Part shown: piece by piece, positions 53,003-62,109 of the stretch
Layout of the letters: each line of letters begins with the position of its first letter
Numbering within the stretch: the stretch's first letter is position 1
From: Dyella_B sp035503745
GTDB lineage: Bacteria > Pseudomonadota > Gammaproteobacteria > Xanthomonadales > Rhodanobacteraceae
Reading direction: 5' to 3'
NCBI RefSeq assembly: GCF_035503745.1
Contig: NZ_DATJTC010000018.1
Location: 62,001 to 126,000 of the forward strand
Length of the DNA stretch: 64,000 nucleotides
Made by a program: the position numbers and the translations under genes
The notes under the pieces: model-generated
Database searches by the model: none
Told to the model about the DNA's origin: nothing
The model's input: the letters and a program-made list of their open reading frames with translations, nothing else

Positions 53003-53650
53003 CGGGTGGGTTTTGGGCGGGTTGCTGCGGTGTTGCTTGCGACACGCGTTATTGCCGTCATCTCGCGCGTGGGCCGGCCCCGAAGGGCTCAGCGAGGTGA
53101 ATCTTCATTTTCTTTCTGTGCTTTATCGCCAGATTGCTCGCCTGCGCGGCGGGCGTTACGTCCGCCTGCCGGCGGCCGAGTTACCTTTCTTTGCCTTGCC
53201 CAATGAAAAGGTAACCCAAAGAAAGGGCACCCCGGAGAGCATGCCCTTCGGGTACGCGAACGGGTTGCGGTGGCTTTCGACAGGGCGTCCTGCCCTGTCG
53301 AAACACTGGCTGGCATCCATGCCAACCACCCTTCGGGCTTTCCTCCACCCGTTCGCCGCGCTCTACGGGGCCCCCGTTAAGAGCAGCGCGCGAAGGGCGC
53401 ACTATTTGGAGAAGCAAAATCTAAGGCGAAGAACGAAGGCGAAGAGCCAGGACCAAAAGCGTTGCCGCTGCGGGCGCGGTGTTGGTGGAAAGTAATGGGG
53501 GATTGCACGTTCGGCAGATTGACGAAACGCACGCCGCGCGAAAAAGCGAACTGGCGATGGCGCGCAGAAAGAAACCAAGGCCACGGGACTGCGACCTGTA
53601 CGGGAGTGACGGCTACGCAAGACGGCATCAGCCATCAAGCGAAGTGTTGT
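53003..53650. repeat. 648-bp gene-free complex repeat region
   Basis: No gene with coding character, although short frames are open. The region is built of repeats. GTTACCTTT (about 53158) and AAAGGTAAC (about 53206) are interleaved with CTTTCTTTG and CAAAGAAAG in A-B-A'-B' order. A 12-bp perfect hairpin at 53275-53303 follows, then further palindromic and AAGAAC-rich segments. The texture and motifs such as TAACCCAAAGAAAGG match extragenic sequences I recall as repeated in many xanthomonad and related genomes. Confidence 0.5.
53275..53303. repeat. 12-bp perfect inverted repeat
   Basis: TTTCGACAGGGC (53275-53286), loop GTCCT, GCCCTGTCGAAA (53292-53303). Part of the larger repeat region; no T-tract follows. 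Confidence 0.75.
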
Positions 53651-54361
53651 TCAACTCGCCGGATCCAGCGCGCGGTAATGGCGAAAGATTCCTTGTTCAT
53701 TGAACGCGACACGCCGCGCCGATTGCAGATACGCGGCAATATTAGGCCGATCGGCAACCCGCTCGGCCAGCGCACGCAGTCGCGGTATGCGTCCGCGCAT
53801 GCGTTGCATGGCGTAGGGAAACGCATAATCGAGTCCGCTGACCAGTTGGAACAGCGACAAATCCACATACGAATGGCGGCTCAGTGCCTGCCTGCCGTTG
53901 CCGCGTTCGATCACGCTTTCGAAGTAGAGCAGAAACTTCGGCAAGCGTTCTTCGCGAAATACCTTGGCGCGCTTGCGCGCGGGCGCGCGCTGTTCTTCGT
54001 AGTATTGGCTCGCCGCAATGGGGTGATGGGTATCGTGCGCTTCCATCACGACATCGCCAATGGTTTGTTGCAGTTGCTGCGCATGAAACTCGGCGGCCTC
54101 GCCGCCGGGCACCAGGCCCAGGCGCGGCCCGAGATAGGCGAGGATGGTACCGGTCTGCGCGATGACCAGGCGGCCGGCCTTGAGGAACGGTGGTGCGAAT
54201 GGCAACGCGCCATCGTGCATGCCGTCCAGGTAGTTCATGATGGCCTTGTCGCCGCGTTTGCGCGCAACGTCCAGGTAGTCGGCGCCGGCATCTTCCAATG
54301 CCAGTCGCACGAATTCGCCGCGCCCCTGGATGCCGGTCCAGTAATACAGTTCGTAACGCAT
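53651..54361 (-). CDS. Glutathione S-transferase family protein
   Basis: A 236-residue cytosolic GST: an N-terminal thioredoxin-like domain (MRYELYYWTGIQGRGEFVRL with a Tyr near residue 8 as the likely catalytic residue; FLKAGRLVIAQTGTILAYLG for the glutathione Glu/Gln-Thr motif) and a helical C-terminal domain (YVDLSLFQLVSGLDYAFP). The SQTxAI site of cytosolic GSTs reads AQTGTI here. Sigma-like in layout. Physiological substrate unknown. Confidence 0.88.
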   Translation of the reverse strand: MRYELYYWTGIQGRGEFVRLALEDAGADYLDVARKRGDKAIMNYLDGMHDGALPFAPPFLKAGRLVIAQTGTILAYLGPRLGLVPGGEAAEFHAQQLQQTIGDVVMEAHDTHHPIAASQYYEEQRAPARKRAKVFREERLPKFLLYFESVIERGNGRQALSRHSYVDLSLFQLVSGLDYAFPYAMQRMRGRIPRLRALAERVADRPNIAAYLQSARRVAFNEQGIFRHYRALDPAS

Positions 54362-54407
54362 CGCCGTGTCCGCGTAGCCGCCTGCCTCTAGCCTACGCCA
54401 TGGCGGT

Positions 54408-55310
54408 TCAATCCGATGTGAGAATGCCGTTTGCGGCCAATAAGCGCAGGCGTTCCCACACCAGCGCGGCGAGCGGCGAGAGCGAGCGATGGTGGCGGCG
54501 GATCAGCATTACGCTGCGTTGCTCGGTCGGCGTCAGCGGGCGTATTGCCAACGAGGGCGGCGGTGCGGAAAGCATCGGCGTGATGGTGATGCCGAGCCCT
54601 GCTTCCACCATGCGAAATGCCGTATAGGTGTGACCGGTCTGTTGCACCACGTTGGCCTCTACGTTGTGCTTGTGCAGCGCCTCGTCGATCAGGCGGCGGC
54701 TGCCGGAGGAATAGTCCAGCAGAATCAGGGGCTGGTTTTGCAGTTTTTTCCACGCCACCGTTTTCAATCGCGCCAACGGATGGCTGGGCGGGCAGGCGAG
54801 GCAGAACGGATCGCGCGTGATCGTTTCGCAATCGAAATCGCCGCCTTCCGGCGGATCGATGGCGATGCCGAAGTCCACTTCGCCGCCGCGCACGCTGTCC
54901 AGCACCAGCGTCTGCGCCTGGTCGGACAACTGGATGCTCAGTTCCGGATAGTGGCGCGCGCAATCGGCGATACATGCCGGCATCAGGCTGGCGGAGAGTG
55001 TGGGCACCGACGCAATGCGCACTTTGCCGCGCCGCCGCTCGCCTTCCGAATGCACGTGTTCGAGCACCTCTTCCAACTCGTCCAGCACGCGCTCGATCGC
55101 GCTTTCCAGGTAACGGCCGGCTTCGGTGGGGACCACCTCGCGCGTGTTGCGGTCGAACAGGCGCACGCCCAGCTCTTCTTCCAGGTCGGCGATGTGCCGG
55201 CTTACCGCGGGCTGGCTCAGGTGCAGATGCTCGGCCGCGCGGCGGAAGTGGCGCTGGCGGGCCACCGCCAGGAATGCACGCAACTGCCGCAGGCTGATAT
55301 TCATGCTCAT
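54408..55310 (-). CDS. LysR-type transcriptional regulator
   Basis: A 300-residue LTTR starting MSMNISLRQLRAFLAVARQR. The winged HTH (HFRRAAEHLHLSQPAVSRHI, LEEELGVRLFDRNTREVVPT) is followed by the two-lobed effector domain (VRIASVPTLSASLMPACIAD, VDFGIAIDPPEGGDF, MVEAGLGITITPML). It diverges from the SBF-type transporter 91 bp away and presumably controls it, as LTTRs usually regulate the divergent neighbour. Confidence 0.92.
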   Translation of the reverse strand: MSMNISLRQLRAFLAVARQRHFRRAAEHLHLSQPAVSRHIADLEEELGVRLFDRNTREVVPTEAGRYLESAIERVLDELEEVLEHVHSEGERRRGKVRIASVPTLSASLMPACIADCARHYPELSIQLSDQAQTLVLDSVRGGEVDFGIAIDPPEGGDFDCETITRDPFCLACPPSHPLARLKTVAWKKLQNQPLILLDYSSGSRRLIDEALHKHNVEANVVQQTGHTYTAFRMVEAGLGITITPMLSAPPPSLAIRPLTPTEQRSVMLIRRHHRSLSPLAALVWERLRLLAANGILTSD

Positions 55311-55314
55311 TTAG

Positions 55315-55351
55315 TATCAATGAATACAATAAAACGATTTGATTTATCAAT
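55315..55351. promoter_or_regulatory. Candidate LysR-regulator binding region
   Basis: The 91-bp divergent space holds a TATCAAT direct repeat (55315-55321 and 55345-55351, 30 bp apart) in an AT-rich segment (AATACAATAAAACGATTTGA). This is the expected position of LTTR recall and activation sites, but the sequence does not show the classic T-N11-A dyad clearly. Confidence 0.35.
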
Positions 55352-55401
55352 AGGCGGGCAGTGCAATACGCGCCAATCCCCCATGCTTTTCGGTGATCGC
55401 C

Positions 55402-56415
55402 ATGTCACTGCGCCGTTTCCTGCCGGACAATTTCACCCTCTGCCTGATCGCCACGGTCATCACGGCGAGCTTATTGCCGTGCCGGGGCGGCGCGGCCCAG
55501 GTATTTAACCTGCTGACGGACCTTGCCATCGCGCTGCTGTTCTTTCTGCATGGCGCGAAGCTGTCGCGCGAGGCGGTGGTATCGGGGCTTACCAACTGGC
55601 GTCTGCACCTGACGGTGCTGGCCAGCACCTTCGCGCTGTTTCCGCTGCTGGGGCTGGCGCTGAAGCCGATCCTCGCGCCGCTGGTTACGCCGGAGCTTTA
55701 TATCGGCGTGTTGTTTCTGTGCACCTTGCCCTCCACCGTGCAGTCGTCGATCGCGTTTACCTCGATGGCGCGCGGCAATGTGTCGGCGGCGGTGTGTTCG
55801 GCGTCGGCGTCGAGCCTGATCGGCATCGTGGTCACGCCACTGCTGACGGGCGTGGTACTGCAATCGCATGGTGCCGGTGCCATGTCGTGGGGCGCGGTGG
55901 GCGATATCGTGTTGCAGTTGTTCGTGCCGTTCGTGGCCGGACAGGTAGCGCAGCGCTGGATCGGCGGATGGGTGCAGCGGCATCGTCCGCTGATCGGCAT
56001 GGTCGATCAGGGCTCGATTTTGCTGGTGGTGTATACCGCGTTCAGTGCGGCCGTGCTGCAGGGCTTGTGGAAGCAGGTGCCGCTGCCGGTACTCGGCGGT
56101 TTGCTGATCGTCAATGCGGTGCTGCTGGCGGTGGCGTTGATCGTTACGCGTTACGGTTCGCGTGCACTGGGCTTCGATCGCGATGATGAAATCACCATCG
56201 TGTTCTGCGGCTCGAAGAAAAGCCTGGCCAGCGGCGTGCCGATGGCGAAGGTGCTGTTTCCCGCGCACGCGCTGGGCATGATCGTGCTGCCGATCATGCT
56301 GTTCCACCAGATCCAGCTGATGACGTGCGCGGTGCTGGCGCGCCGCTATGCCGAGCGCGCCGGGGTCAACCGCTCCCGCAGCATCGGCCCCGCCGAAACC
56401 GCGGCGGCCGACTGA
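55402..56415 (+). CDS. SBF-like (bile acid:sodium symporter family) transporter
   Basis: A 337-residue inner-membrane protein with about ten helices, of the YfeH-type branch of the bile-acid:Na+ symporter superfamily. Typical segments are DLAIALLFFLHGAKLSREAV, LPSTVQSSIAFTSMARGN, VFCGSKKSLASGVPMAKVLF and LPIMLFHQIQLM. These proteins carry organic anions; the substrate here is unknown. ATG at 55402 is used; a GTG nine bases upstream is possible. Divergent from the LysR gene. Confidence 0.88.
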   Translation: MSLRRFLPDNFTLCLIATVITASLLPCRGGAAQVFNLLTDLAIALLFFLHGAKLSREAVVSGLTNWRLHLTVLASTFALFPLLGLALKPILAPLVTPELYIGVLFLCTLPSTVQSSIAFTSMARGNVSAAVCSASASSLIGIVVTPLLTGVVLQSHGAGAMSWGAVGDIVLQLFVPFVAGQVAQRWIGGWVQRHRPLIGMVDQGSILLVVYTAFSAAVLQGLWKQVPLPVLGGLLIVNAVLLAVALIVTRYGSRALGFDRDDEITIVFCGSKKSLASGVPMAKVLFPAHALGMIVLPIMLFHQIQLMTCAVLARRYAERAGVNRSRSIGPAETAAAD

Positions 56416-56430
56416 GGGATCGCGCCAACA

Positions 56431-58041
56431 TCAGTGCCGGAAGTGGCGCATGCCGGTGAACACCATCGCCATGTCGTGTTCGTCGGCGGCGGCGATCACT
56501 TCGGCGTCGCGCATCGAGCCGCCTGGCTGGATCACCGCGCGAATGCCTGCGGCCGCCGCGGCGTCGATGCCGTCGCGGAACGGGAAGAATGCATCGGAGG
56601 CCATCACCGAGCCGCGCACTTCCAGCTTTTCGTCGGCGGCCTTGATGCCGGCGATGCGCGCGCTGTAAACGCGGCTCATCTGCCCGGCGCCGATGCCGAT
56701 GGTCTGGCGGTCGCGTGCGTAGACGATGGCGTTGCTCTTGACGTACTTGGCTACTTTCCAGGCGAAGATCAGGTCGTTGATCTCCTCGGCGGTGGGCGTG
56801 CGGCGCGTGACGATCTTCAGGTCGTTGGCGGTGATCATGCCGCGGTCGGCGGTCTGGATCAGCAAGCCGGAGCCGACGCGGCGCGCGTCGTTGCCCGGAT
56901 GCGCGGCGTTCAAGTCGGCATCCTTGGGCACCGGGATTTCCAGCACGCGTACGTTGGTCTTCTTGGCGAAGGTCTTTAGTGCATCGTCCGTATAGCCCGG
57001 CGCCAGCACCACTTCCACGAATTGACGGTCGACGATCGCACGCGCCGTTTCGGCATCCACCTGGCGGTTGAATGCGATGATGCCGCCGAAGGCCGAGGTG
57101 GGATCGGTTTGGAAGGCCAGATCGTAGGCGCGCTGGATGCCTTCGAGGCTGACCGCGACACCGCAGGGATTGGCGTGCTTGACGATGACGCAGGCGGGCT
57201 TGACGAAGCTGCGCACGCACTCCCACGCCGCATCCGAATCGGCGATGTTGTTGAACGACAGTTCCTTGCCCTGTAACTGGCGCAGCGTCGCGAGCGTGCC
57301 GGGCGACGGATACAAATCGCGATAAAACGCCGCCTGCTGATGCGGATTTTCGCCGTAGCGAAGATCCATCACTTTCACGAAACGGCCATTGGCCTGGCCC
57401 GGGAACGCTTCGTGGCCGGCGATGGCATCCTGCGCATCGTTGAGCTTCAAGCCGGAGAGATAATCGCTGATCGCGGCGTCGTAATTGGACACGCGATTGA
57501 ACGCGTCGACGGACAGCTTGAAGCGCGTGGCGCGGGTGAGGCCACCGTGTTGTTCGATCTGCGTCAGCGCTTCGTCGTATTGGTCGGGCGAGGTGAGCAC
57601 GCCGACGTCGTTCCAGTTCTTGGCCGCCGAGCGCAGCATTGCCGGGCCGCCGATGTCGATGTTCTCGATCGCCTGCTCCAGCGTGCAGTCGGGGCGCGCC
57701 ACGGTGGCTTCGAACGGATACAGGTTCAGCACCAGCAGGTCGATCGGGGCGATGTCCAGTTCGGCCATCACGGCATCGTCGGTGCCACGGCGTCCCAGCA
57801 GGCCGCCGTGGACCTTCGGGTGCAGGGTCTTGACGCGGCCGTCCATGATCTCGGGGAAGCCGGTGAGTGCGCTGACGTCCTGCACGGCCACGCCGGCTTC
57901 GCGCAGGGCCTTGGCGCTGCCGCCGGTGGAAAGCAGTTCCACCTTGGCGGCGGCCAGGCGGCGGCCCAGTTCGATCAGCCCGGTTTTATCCGAAACGCTG
58001 ATCAAGGCGCGGCGGACGGGGGTGACGGCGGATGCGGACAT
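56431..58041 (-). CDS. purH: Bifunctional AICAR transformylase/IMP cyclohydrolase
   Basis: Catalyses the last two steps of IMP synthesis. In the 536-residue protein the N-terminal IMP cyclohydrolase domain (RRALISVSDKTGLIELGRRL, ELLSTGGSAKALREAG; about 1-200) is followed by the AICAR transformylase domain (VIVKHANPCGVAV, FGGIIAFNRQVD, SNAIVYARDRQTIGIGAGQM). The C-terminus is DAAAAAGIRAVIQPGGSMRD. Start MSASAVTPVRRALIS is chosen over in-frame ATGs upstream, by family length. The upstream gene fis is on the same strand, 118 bp away. Confidence 0.97.
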   Translation of the reverse strand: MSASAVTPVRRALISVSDKTGLIELGRRLAAAKVELLSTGGSAKALREAGVAVQDVSALTGFPEIMDGRVKTLHPKVHGGLLGRRGTDDAVMAELDIAPIDLLVLNLYPFEATVARPDCTLEQAIENIDIGGPAMLRSAAKNWNDVGVLTSPDQYDEALTQIEQHGGLTRATRFKLSVDAFNRVSNYDAAISDYLSGLKLNDAQDAIAGHEAFPGQANGRFVKVMDLRYGENPHQQAAFYRDLYPSPGTLATLRQLQGKELSFNNIADSDAAWECVRSFVKPACVIVKHANPCGVAVSLEGIQRAYDLAFQTDPTSAFGGIIAFNRQVDAETARAIVDRQFVEVVLAPGYTDDALKTFAKKTNVRVLEIPVPKDADLNAAHPGNDARRVGSGLLIQTADRGMITANDLKIVTRRTPTAEEINDLIFAWKVAKYVKSNAIVYARDRQTIGIGAGQMSRVYSARIAGIKAADEKLEVRGSVMASDAFFPFRDGIDAAAAAGIRAVIQPGGSMRDAEVIAAADEHDMAMVFTGMRHFRH

Positions 58042-58159
58042 GGCGGTTTCCGAAGCGGTAAAGCCGCGCATTATAGCGCGCCACGGCATGGCCTGCCGTA
58101 GCGCGCATGGAATCGGTTTGGATGGCTAAATGGCGATGCGCGCTATACGCGCAGTCGGA

Positions 58160-58453
58160 TCAAAGCAAGCCGTGCGCGGCGAGCTTTTTGCGCAGCGTGG
58201 CGCGGTTGATGCCCAGTACCGCCGCGGCGCGGCTCTGGTTGCCGTCGTGGAACGCGAGCACTTCGCGCAGCAGGGGGCCTTCGACTTCGCGAATGACCAG
58301 CGCGTGCAGGCCTTCGTCGCACGAGGTGTCGCCGATGTCCGCCAGGTAGCGGCGAACGGTGCGACTGACGCATTCACTCAGTGCGCTCTGCGACGAGGAC
58401 GCGGATTCACGAACGGCCTCGTTGGCAGGCAGTCTGACGGCGTTCAAGGACAT
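58160..58453 (-). CDS. fis: Nucleoid protein Fis
   Basis: A 97-residue DNA-bending regulator of rRNA synthesis and recombination. The C-terminal HTH NQSRAAAVLGINRATLRKKL is diagnostic, and the central helices (REVEGPLLREVLAFHDG) form the dimer. The N-terminal 25 residues are Ser/Ala rich and divergent from enteric Fis. In this genome it is followed by purH rather than preceded by dusB. Confidence 0.95.
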   Translation of the reverse strand: MSLNAVRLPANEAVRESASSSQSALSECVSRTVRRYLADIGDTSCDEGLHALVIREVEGPLLREVLAFHDGNQSRAAAVLGINRATLRKKLAAHGLL

Positions 58454-58645
58454 TTCCCCTCACGTACTCACGCAACGGCTGCATTGGCCGTCGCCATGTT
58501 TATGGCAGTTACCGCTTACGCGGCGGTTTGGCAAACGCGCTCAAGCTTTACGCGAGGGATCGAGTGTACTCGCGGTCGGCGACAAAATTAAGAGGTGGCG
58601 CCAGGAAAAATGCTAACGCTAGGCGGGACAGGCACTAAGCGCAGG

Positions 58646-59440
58646 TTATTCAAAGCTAAGATCAAAGGCGACGGCCTTGCGGCCGGGATCTTCCACTTCG
58701 AAGATCAACGCCGTGCTTGCGCCGGGGGGCAGTCCTTGCCGCAATTGCTCGGTGTCGTCAAGGTATTCATACGGATTGAGCCGGCGCATGGCCAGCACTT
58801 TGCCGTTGGCGTCAGAAAGGCGAATGGTTACCACCGGCCATGGTTGCGTGAACGGGGCATCGTTGCGCAAAGTGGCGCTTATCAGCAGCGCGCCGGGTAC
58901 GGTGGGATGCGTCTGCACGTCACGTGCCAACAAGTGCAGTTGCGCGACATCGCGCACCTCGGGCAAGCGGCAGTTCAGCGCGGCGCAAGCTTGTCTGAGC
59001 ATCCCGCCTACGGTGGGGTCGGCCACCAGCGTATCGCGCAATGCCCACGCAAGCTGCGCGCAAAGGCCCAGCAACAAGGCGACACAGGCCAGTACCCATG
59101 GCCAGCGACGCGCACGCGTGTCGCGCTGTTCGCGCGCGAAGCGCGGCGTAACGATCAGGTCGGCGAAGGCGTCCTGCGCGGCCTGTGTTTCGGATGTCGC
59201 CGCGTCGGGCTCGGTTTCCGGTTTGGGCCGATAAACCACCAGCTCGACATGCGGCGGCTCCACGCCCGGCTCGTGCGAGGGCAGCTCGGTAAACGGTTCA
59301 GGCGGAAGCTGATCGGCAAGCGTGCTGATGCTGTCGAAGCCGGCGCCGCAATGACCGCACATGACAAAGCCGTGCGCTTGCGCGAGCGTGCGCGCATCCA
59401 CTGCAAACACGGACATGCATTCAGGGCATTGCGTATACAT
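58646..59440 (-). CDS. Zinc-ribbon DUF3426 single-TM protein
   Basis: A 264-residue protein. The N-terminal zinc ribbon has two Cys pairs (MYTQCPECMSVFAVDARTL, FVMCGHCGAGFD) followed by an acidic Pro-rich linker. One membrane helix (WPWVLACVALLLGLCAQLAW, about 113-132) and a periplasmic DUF3426 domain follow (NCRLPEVRDVAQLHLLARDV, ISATLRNDAPFTQPWPVV). It is found between prmA and fis in xanthomonads, as here. Function unknown. Confidence 0.9.
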   Translation of the reverse strand: MYTQCPECMSVFAVDARTLAQAHGFVMCGHCGAGFDSISTLADQLPPEPFTELPSHEPGVEPPHVELVVYRPKPETEPDAATSETQAAQDAFADLIVTPRFAREQRDTRARRWPWVLACVALLLGLCAQLAWALRDTLVADPTVGGMLRQACAALNCRLPEVRDVAQLHLLARDVQTHPTVPGALLISATLRNDAPFTQPWPVVTIRLSDANGKVLAMRRLNPYEYLDDTEQLRQGLPPGASTALIFEVEDPGRKAVAFDLSFE

Positions 59441-59589
59441 GCTTGGGAATGGCTTTTTGCGTTCGCTTGCTGTCCCTTTCGGGAACAGGGTCGGGATGAA
59501 GGGGCGGGGCTTGCATTGATCTCATCGAAGCGTACTTCCAATCACCCGCAACGCAAGGCTGTCACCTCATCCGACCCGCTTGGCGGGGC

Positions 59590-60489
59590 TTAGAAGGCGC
59601 GGCGATGGCCGCTGATGCGGACCCAGTCTTGGCATATGTCCACACGCAATGCATCGAACCACGGGGCATAACGCGCAAGCAGCTCGTCCTCCTGGCCCTT
59701 GAGGATGCCGGAGATGGCGAACGGCGCGCCGGGCCGGGTGGCGGCGGCGAAGGTCGGCGCCAGTTCGCCCAGCGGGCCGGCCAGGATGTTGGCGACGAAG
59801 ACATCGGCCGGCTCGCCCGCGAAATCCTCGGGCAGGTACAGCGCCAGCCGTTCGGCGACGTCGTTGCGTTCGGCGTTGTTGGCCGAGGCGATAAGCGCCT
59901 GCGGGTCGTTATCGATGCCCACCGCGGCGGCCGCGCCCAGCTTCAGCGCCGCGATGGCAAGAATGCCCGAGCCGCAGCCGAAATCGATCACGCGCTTGCC
60001 GGCCAGTTGTTGGCCGTCCAGCCATTCCAGGCACAGCGCAGTGGTGGGATGGGTGCCGCTGCCGAAGGCCAGGCCCGGATCCAGCCGCACGACGATGCTG
60101 TCGTCCTCGGGCGGCTCGATGTTCCACGGATAGATCCACAGCCGCCGCCCGAACGGCATGGGCTTGAACTGGTCCATCCATGCGCGTTCCCAGTCTTCGT
60201 CGGCCACGTCGCGAAAGATCAGCTGCTCCGGTTCGAGCCAGGGCAGCAGTTCGCCCAGAGCTTGCGCCAGCCCCCGGCGATCGGTGTCGGCATCGAAGAG
60301 TGCGTTGAGGGTGATGGTGGGCCACAGCGGCAATTGGCCCACGCCCGGTTCGAAGATGGCTTGTTCGTCGGGCGTTTCGGCGTCGGCGTCCTGCAGCGTG
60401 ATCGATAGCGCGCCCAGGTCGTCCAGCGCTTCCTCGACGCGGGGCTGCTGTTCGGCGCGGGCAATCAGGGAGAGTTCGAGCCAGGGCAT
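59590..60489 (-). CDS. prmA: Ribosomal protein L11 methyltransferase
   Basis: Trimethylates ribosomal protein L11 at several positions. The 299-residue protein has an N-terminal alpha/beta substrate-recognition domain (LSLIARAEQQPRVEEALDDL). The SAM-dependent methyltransferase domain has LDPGLAFGSGTHPTTALCLE, VIDFGCGSGILAIAALKLG, AVGIDNDPQALIAS and FVANILAGPL. All motifs intact. The stop leaves 149 bp to the zinc-ribbon gene start. Confidence 0.96.
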   Translation of the reverse strand: MPWLELSLIARAEQQPRVEEALDDLGALSITLQDADAETPDEQAIFEPGVGQLPLWPTITLNALFDADTDRRGLAQALGELLPWLEPEQLIFRDVADEDWERAWMDQFKPMPFGRRLWIYPWNIEPPEDDSIVVRLDPGLAFGSGTHPTTALCLEWLDGQQLAGKRVIDFGCGSGILAIAALKLGAAAAVGIDNDPQALIASANNAERNDVAERLALYLPEDFAGEPADVFVANILAGPLGELAPTFAAATRPGAPFAISGILKGQEDELLARYAPWFDALRVDICQDWVRISGHRRAF

Positions 60490-60529
60490 GGGCGGTCCGT
60501 GCAGCGTGAGAAAGGGTTTGACGGATTTT

Positions 60530-60552
60530 CCCTCTCCCCGCTAGGGAGAGGG
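60530..60552. repeat. CCCTCTCCC/GGGAGAGGG palindrome, second copy
   Basis: CCCTCTCCC (60530-60538), CGCTA, GGGAGAGGG (60544-60552), the same stem as at 7079-7098. Between prmA and accC a second inverted repeat follows: CACCTGGCA facing TGCCAGGTG at about 60585-60615. Confidence 0.6.
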
Positions 60553-60719
60553 TAGGCTCAAGGGGCCATCTTGCGATGAGCGTCACCTGGCAACGAATGT
60601 CGCTGCCAGGTGGCCGCAGGGATGGCCGCTTGCCTCAATCGTCCTCCTCGCTCTTCAGGGCACGGCCGTCCTTGGCCGCTCCCTGCATCCCCAAGGGGAG
60701 AGGAGGAAAAGCATGCCGA

Positions 60720-62093
60720 TCAATGCCCGCTATGCGGATGTTCCTTGTGTTCGGCCATGCGCTTTTCCAGGTAGTGGATGTTTTGTCCGCCTTGCTGGAA
60801 ACCCACGTCGTTCATGATGCGCTGCTGCAGCGGAAGGTTGCACTTGACCCCTTCGATCACGGTTTCGGCCAGCGCAAGGCGCATGCGCGCGATGGCTGTT
60901 TCGCGATCCGGGCCATGCACGATCAGCTTGCCGATCATCGAATCGTAGTTCGGCGGAATCTTGTAACCGTCGTACAGATGCGTATCCACGCGCACGCCGG
61001 GGCCGCCCGGCGCTTCGAAACGCTTTACGGTGCCTGGCGAGGGCATGAAGGTTTCCGGGTCTTCCGCGTTGATGCGGCACTCGATCGCATGGCCCTGAAT
61101 CTTGACGGCTTCCTGCTTGATCGAAAGCTTTTCGCCCGCGGCGATGCGCAACTGCTCGCGCACCAGATCCACGCCGGTGATCAACTCCGTCACCGGATGT
61201 TCCACCTGGATGCGAGTGTTCATTTCGATGAAGTAGAAATGGCCGTTCTCGAACAGGAATTCGAATGTGCCCGCGCCGCGATAGCCGATGCGCAGGCATG
61301 CATCCACGCATACCTTGCCGATCTGCGCGCGCAGTTCCGGCGTGACGCCCGGCGCGGGCGCTTCTTCGACCACTTTCTGGTGGCGGCGCTGCATCGAACA
61401 ATCGCGCTCGCCCAGGTGGATGGCATTGCCCTGGCCGTCGGCCAGCACCTGGATTTCCACGTGGCGCGGATTTTCCAGGAATTTCTCCATGTACACCTGG
61501 TCGTTGCCGAACGCCGCCTTGGCCTCCTGCTTGGTCATGGTGATGGCGTTGCCCAGGTGCGCCTCGGTGCGCACCACGCGCATGCCGCGACCGCCGCCAC
61601 CGCCGGAGGCCTTGATGATCACCGGATAACCGATCTCGCGCGCGATGCGCATGTTTTCTTCGACGTTTTCGCCGAGCGGACCGCCGGAGCCGGGCACGCA
61701 CGGCACGCCCGCGGATTTCATCGCGCGGATCGCTTCGACCTTGTCGCCCATCATGCGAATCACCTCGGCGGTCGGGCCGATGAAAATGAAGCCCGATTGC
61801 TCCACTTGCTCGGCGAAGTCCGCGCGTTCGGCCAGGAAGCCGTAGCCGGGATGGATCGCGTTGGCGTCGGTGATTTCCGCTGCGGCGATGATGCGCGGAA
61901 TGTTGAGGTAGCTGTCGACCGAAGGCGCGGGCCCGATGCAGATGGCTTCATCGGCAAGGCCTACGTGCTTGAGATTGCGATCGGCGGTGGAGTGCACCGC
62001 CACGGTCTTGATACCGAGGCTGTGGCACGCGCGCAGGATGCGCAATGCGATTTCGCCGCGATTGGCGATAACGACCTTTTCGAGCTTCTGCAT
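60720..62093 (-). CDS. accC: Biotin carboxylase subunit of acetyl-CoA carboxylase
   Basis: Carboxylates biotin on AccB with ATP and bicarbonate, the first step of fatty acid synthesis. The 457-residue ATP-grasp enzyme has VVIANRGEIALRILRACHSL at the start and the glycine-rich ATP loop IIKASGGGGGRGMRVVR. YMEKFLENPRHVEIQVLADG and FYFIEMNTRIQVEHPVTELI carry the catalytic residues. It lies 16 nt after accB on the same strand. A C-terminal EHKEHPHSGH tail is short and unremarkable. Confidence 0.98.
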   Translation of the reverse strand: MQKLEKVVIANRGEIALRILRACHSLGIKTVAVHSTADRNLKHVGLADEAICIGPAPSVDSYLNIPRIIAAAEITDANAIHPGYGFLAERADFAEQVEQSGFIFIGPTAEVIRMMGDKVEAIRAMKSAGVPCVPGSGGPLGENVEENMRIAREIGYPVIIKASGGGGGRGMRVVRTEAHLGNAITMTKQEAKAAFGNDQVYMEKFLENPRHVEIQVLADGQGNAIHLGERDCSMQRRHQKVVEEAPAPGVTPELRAQIGKVCVDACLRIGYRGAGTFEFLFENGHFYFIEMNTRIQVEHPVTELITGVDLVREQLRIAAGEKLSIKQEAVKIQGHAIECRINAEDPETFMPSPGTVKRFEAPGGPGVRVDTHLYDGYKIPPNYDSMIGKLIVHGPDRETAIARMRLALAETVIEGVKCNLPLQQRIMNDVGFQQGGQNIHYLEKRMAEHKEHPHSGH

Positions 62094-62109
62094 TGTCGTC
62101 AGACCAAGG

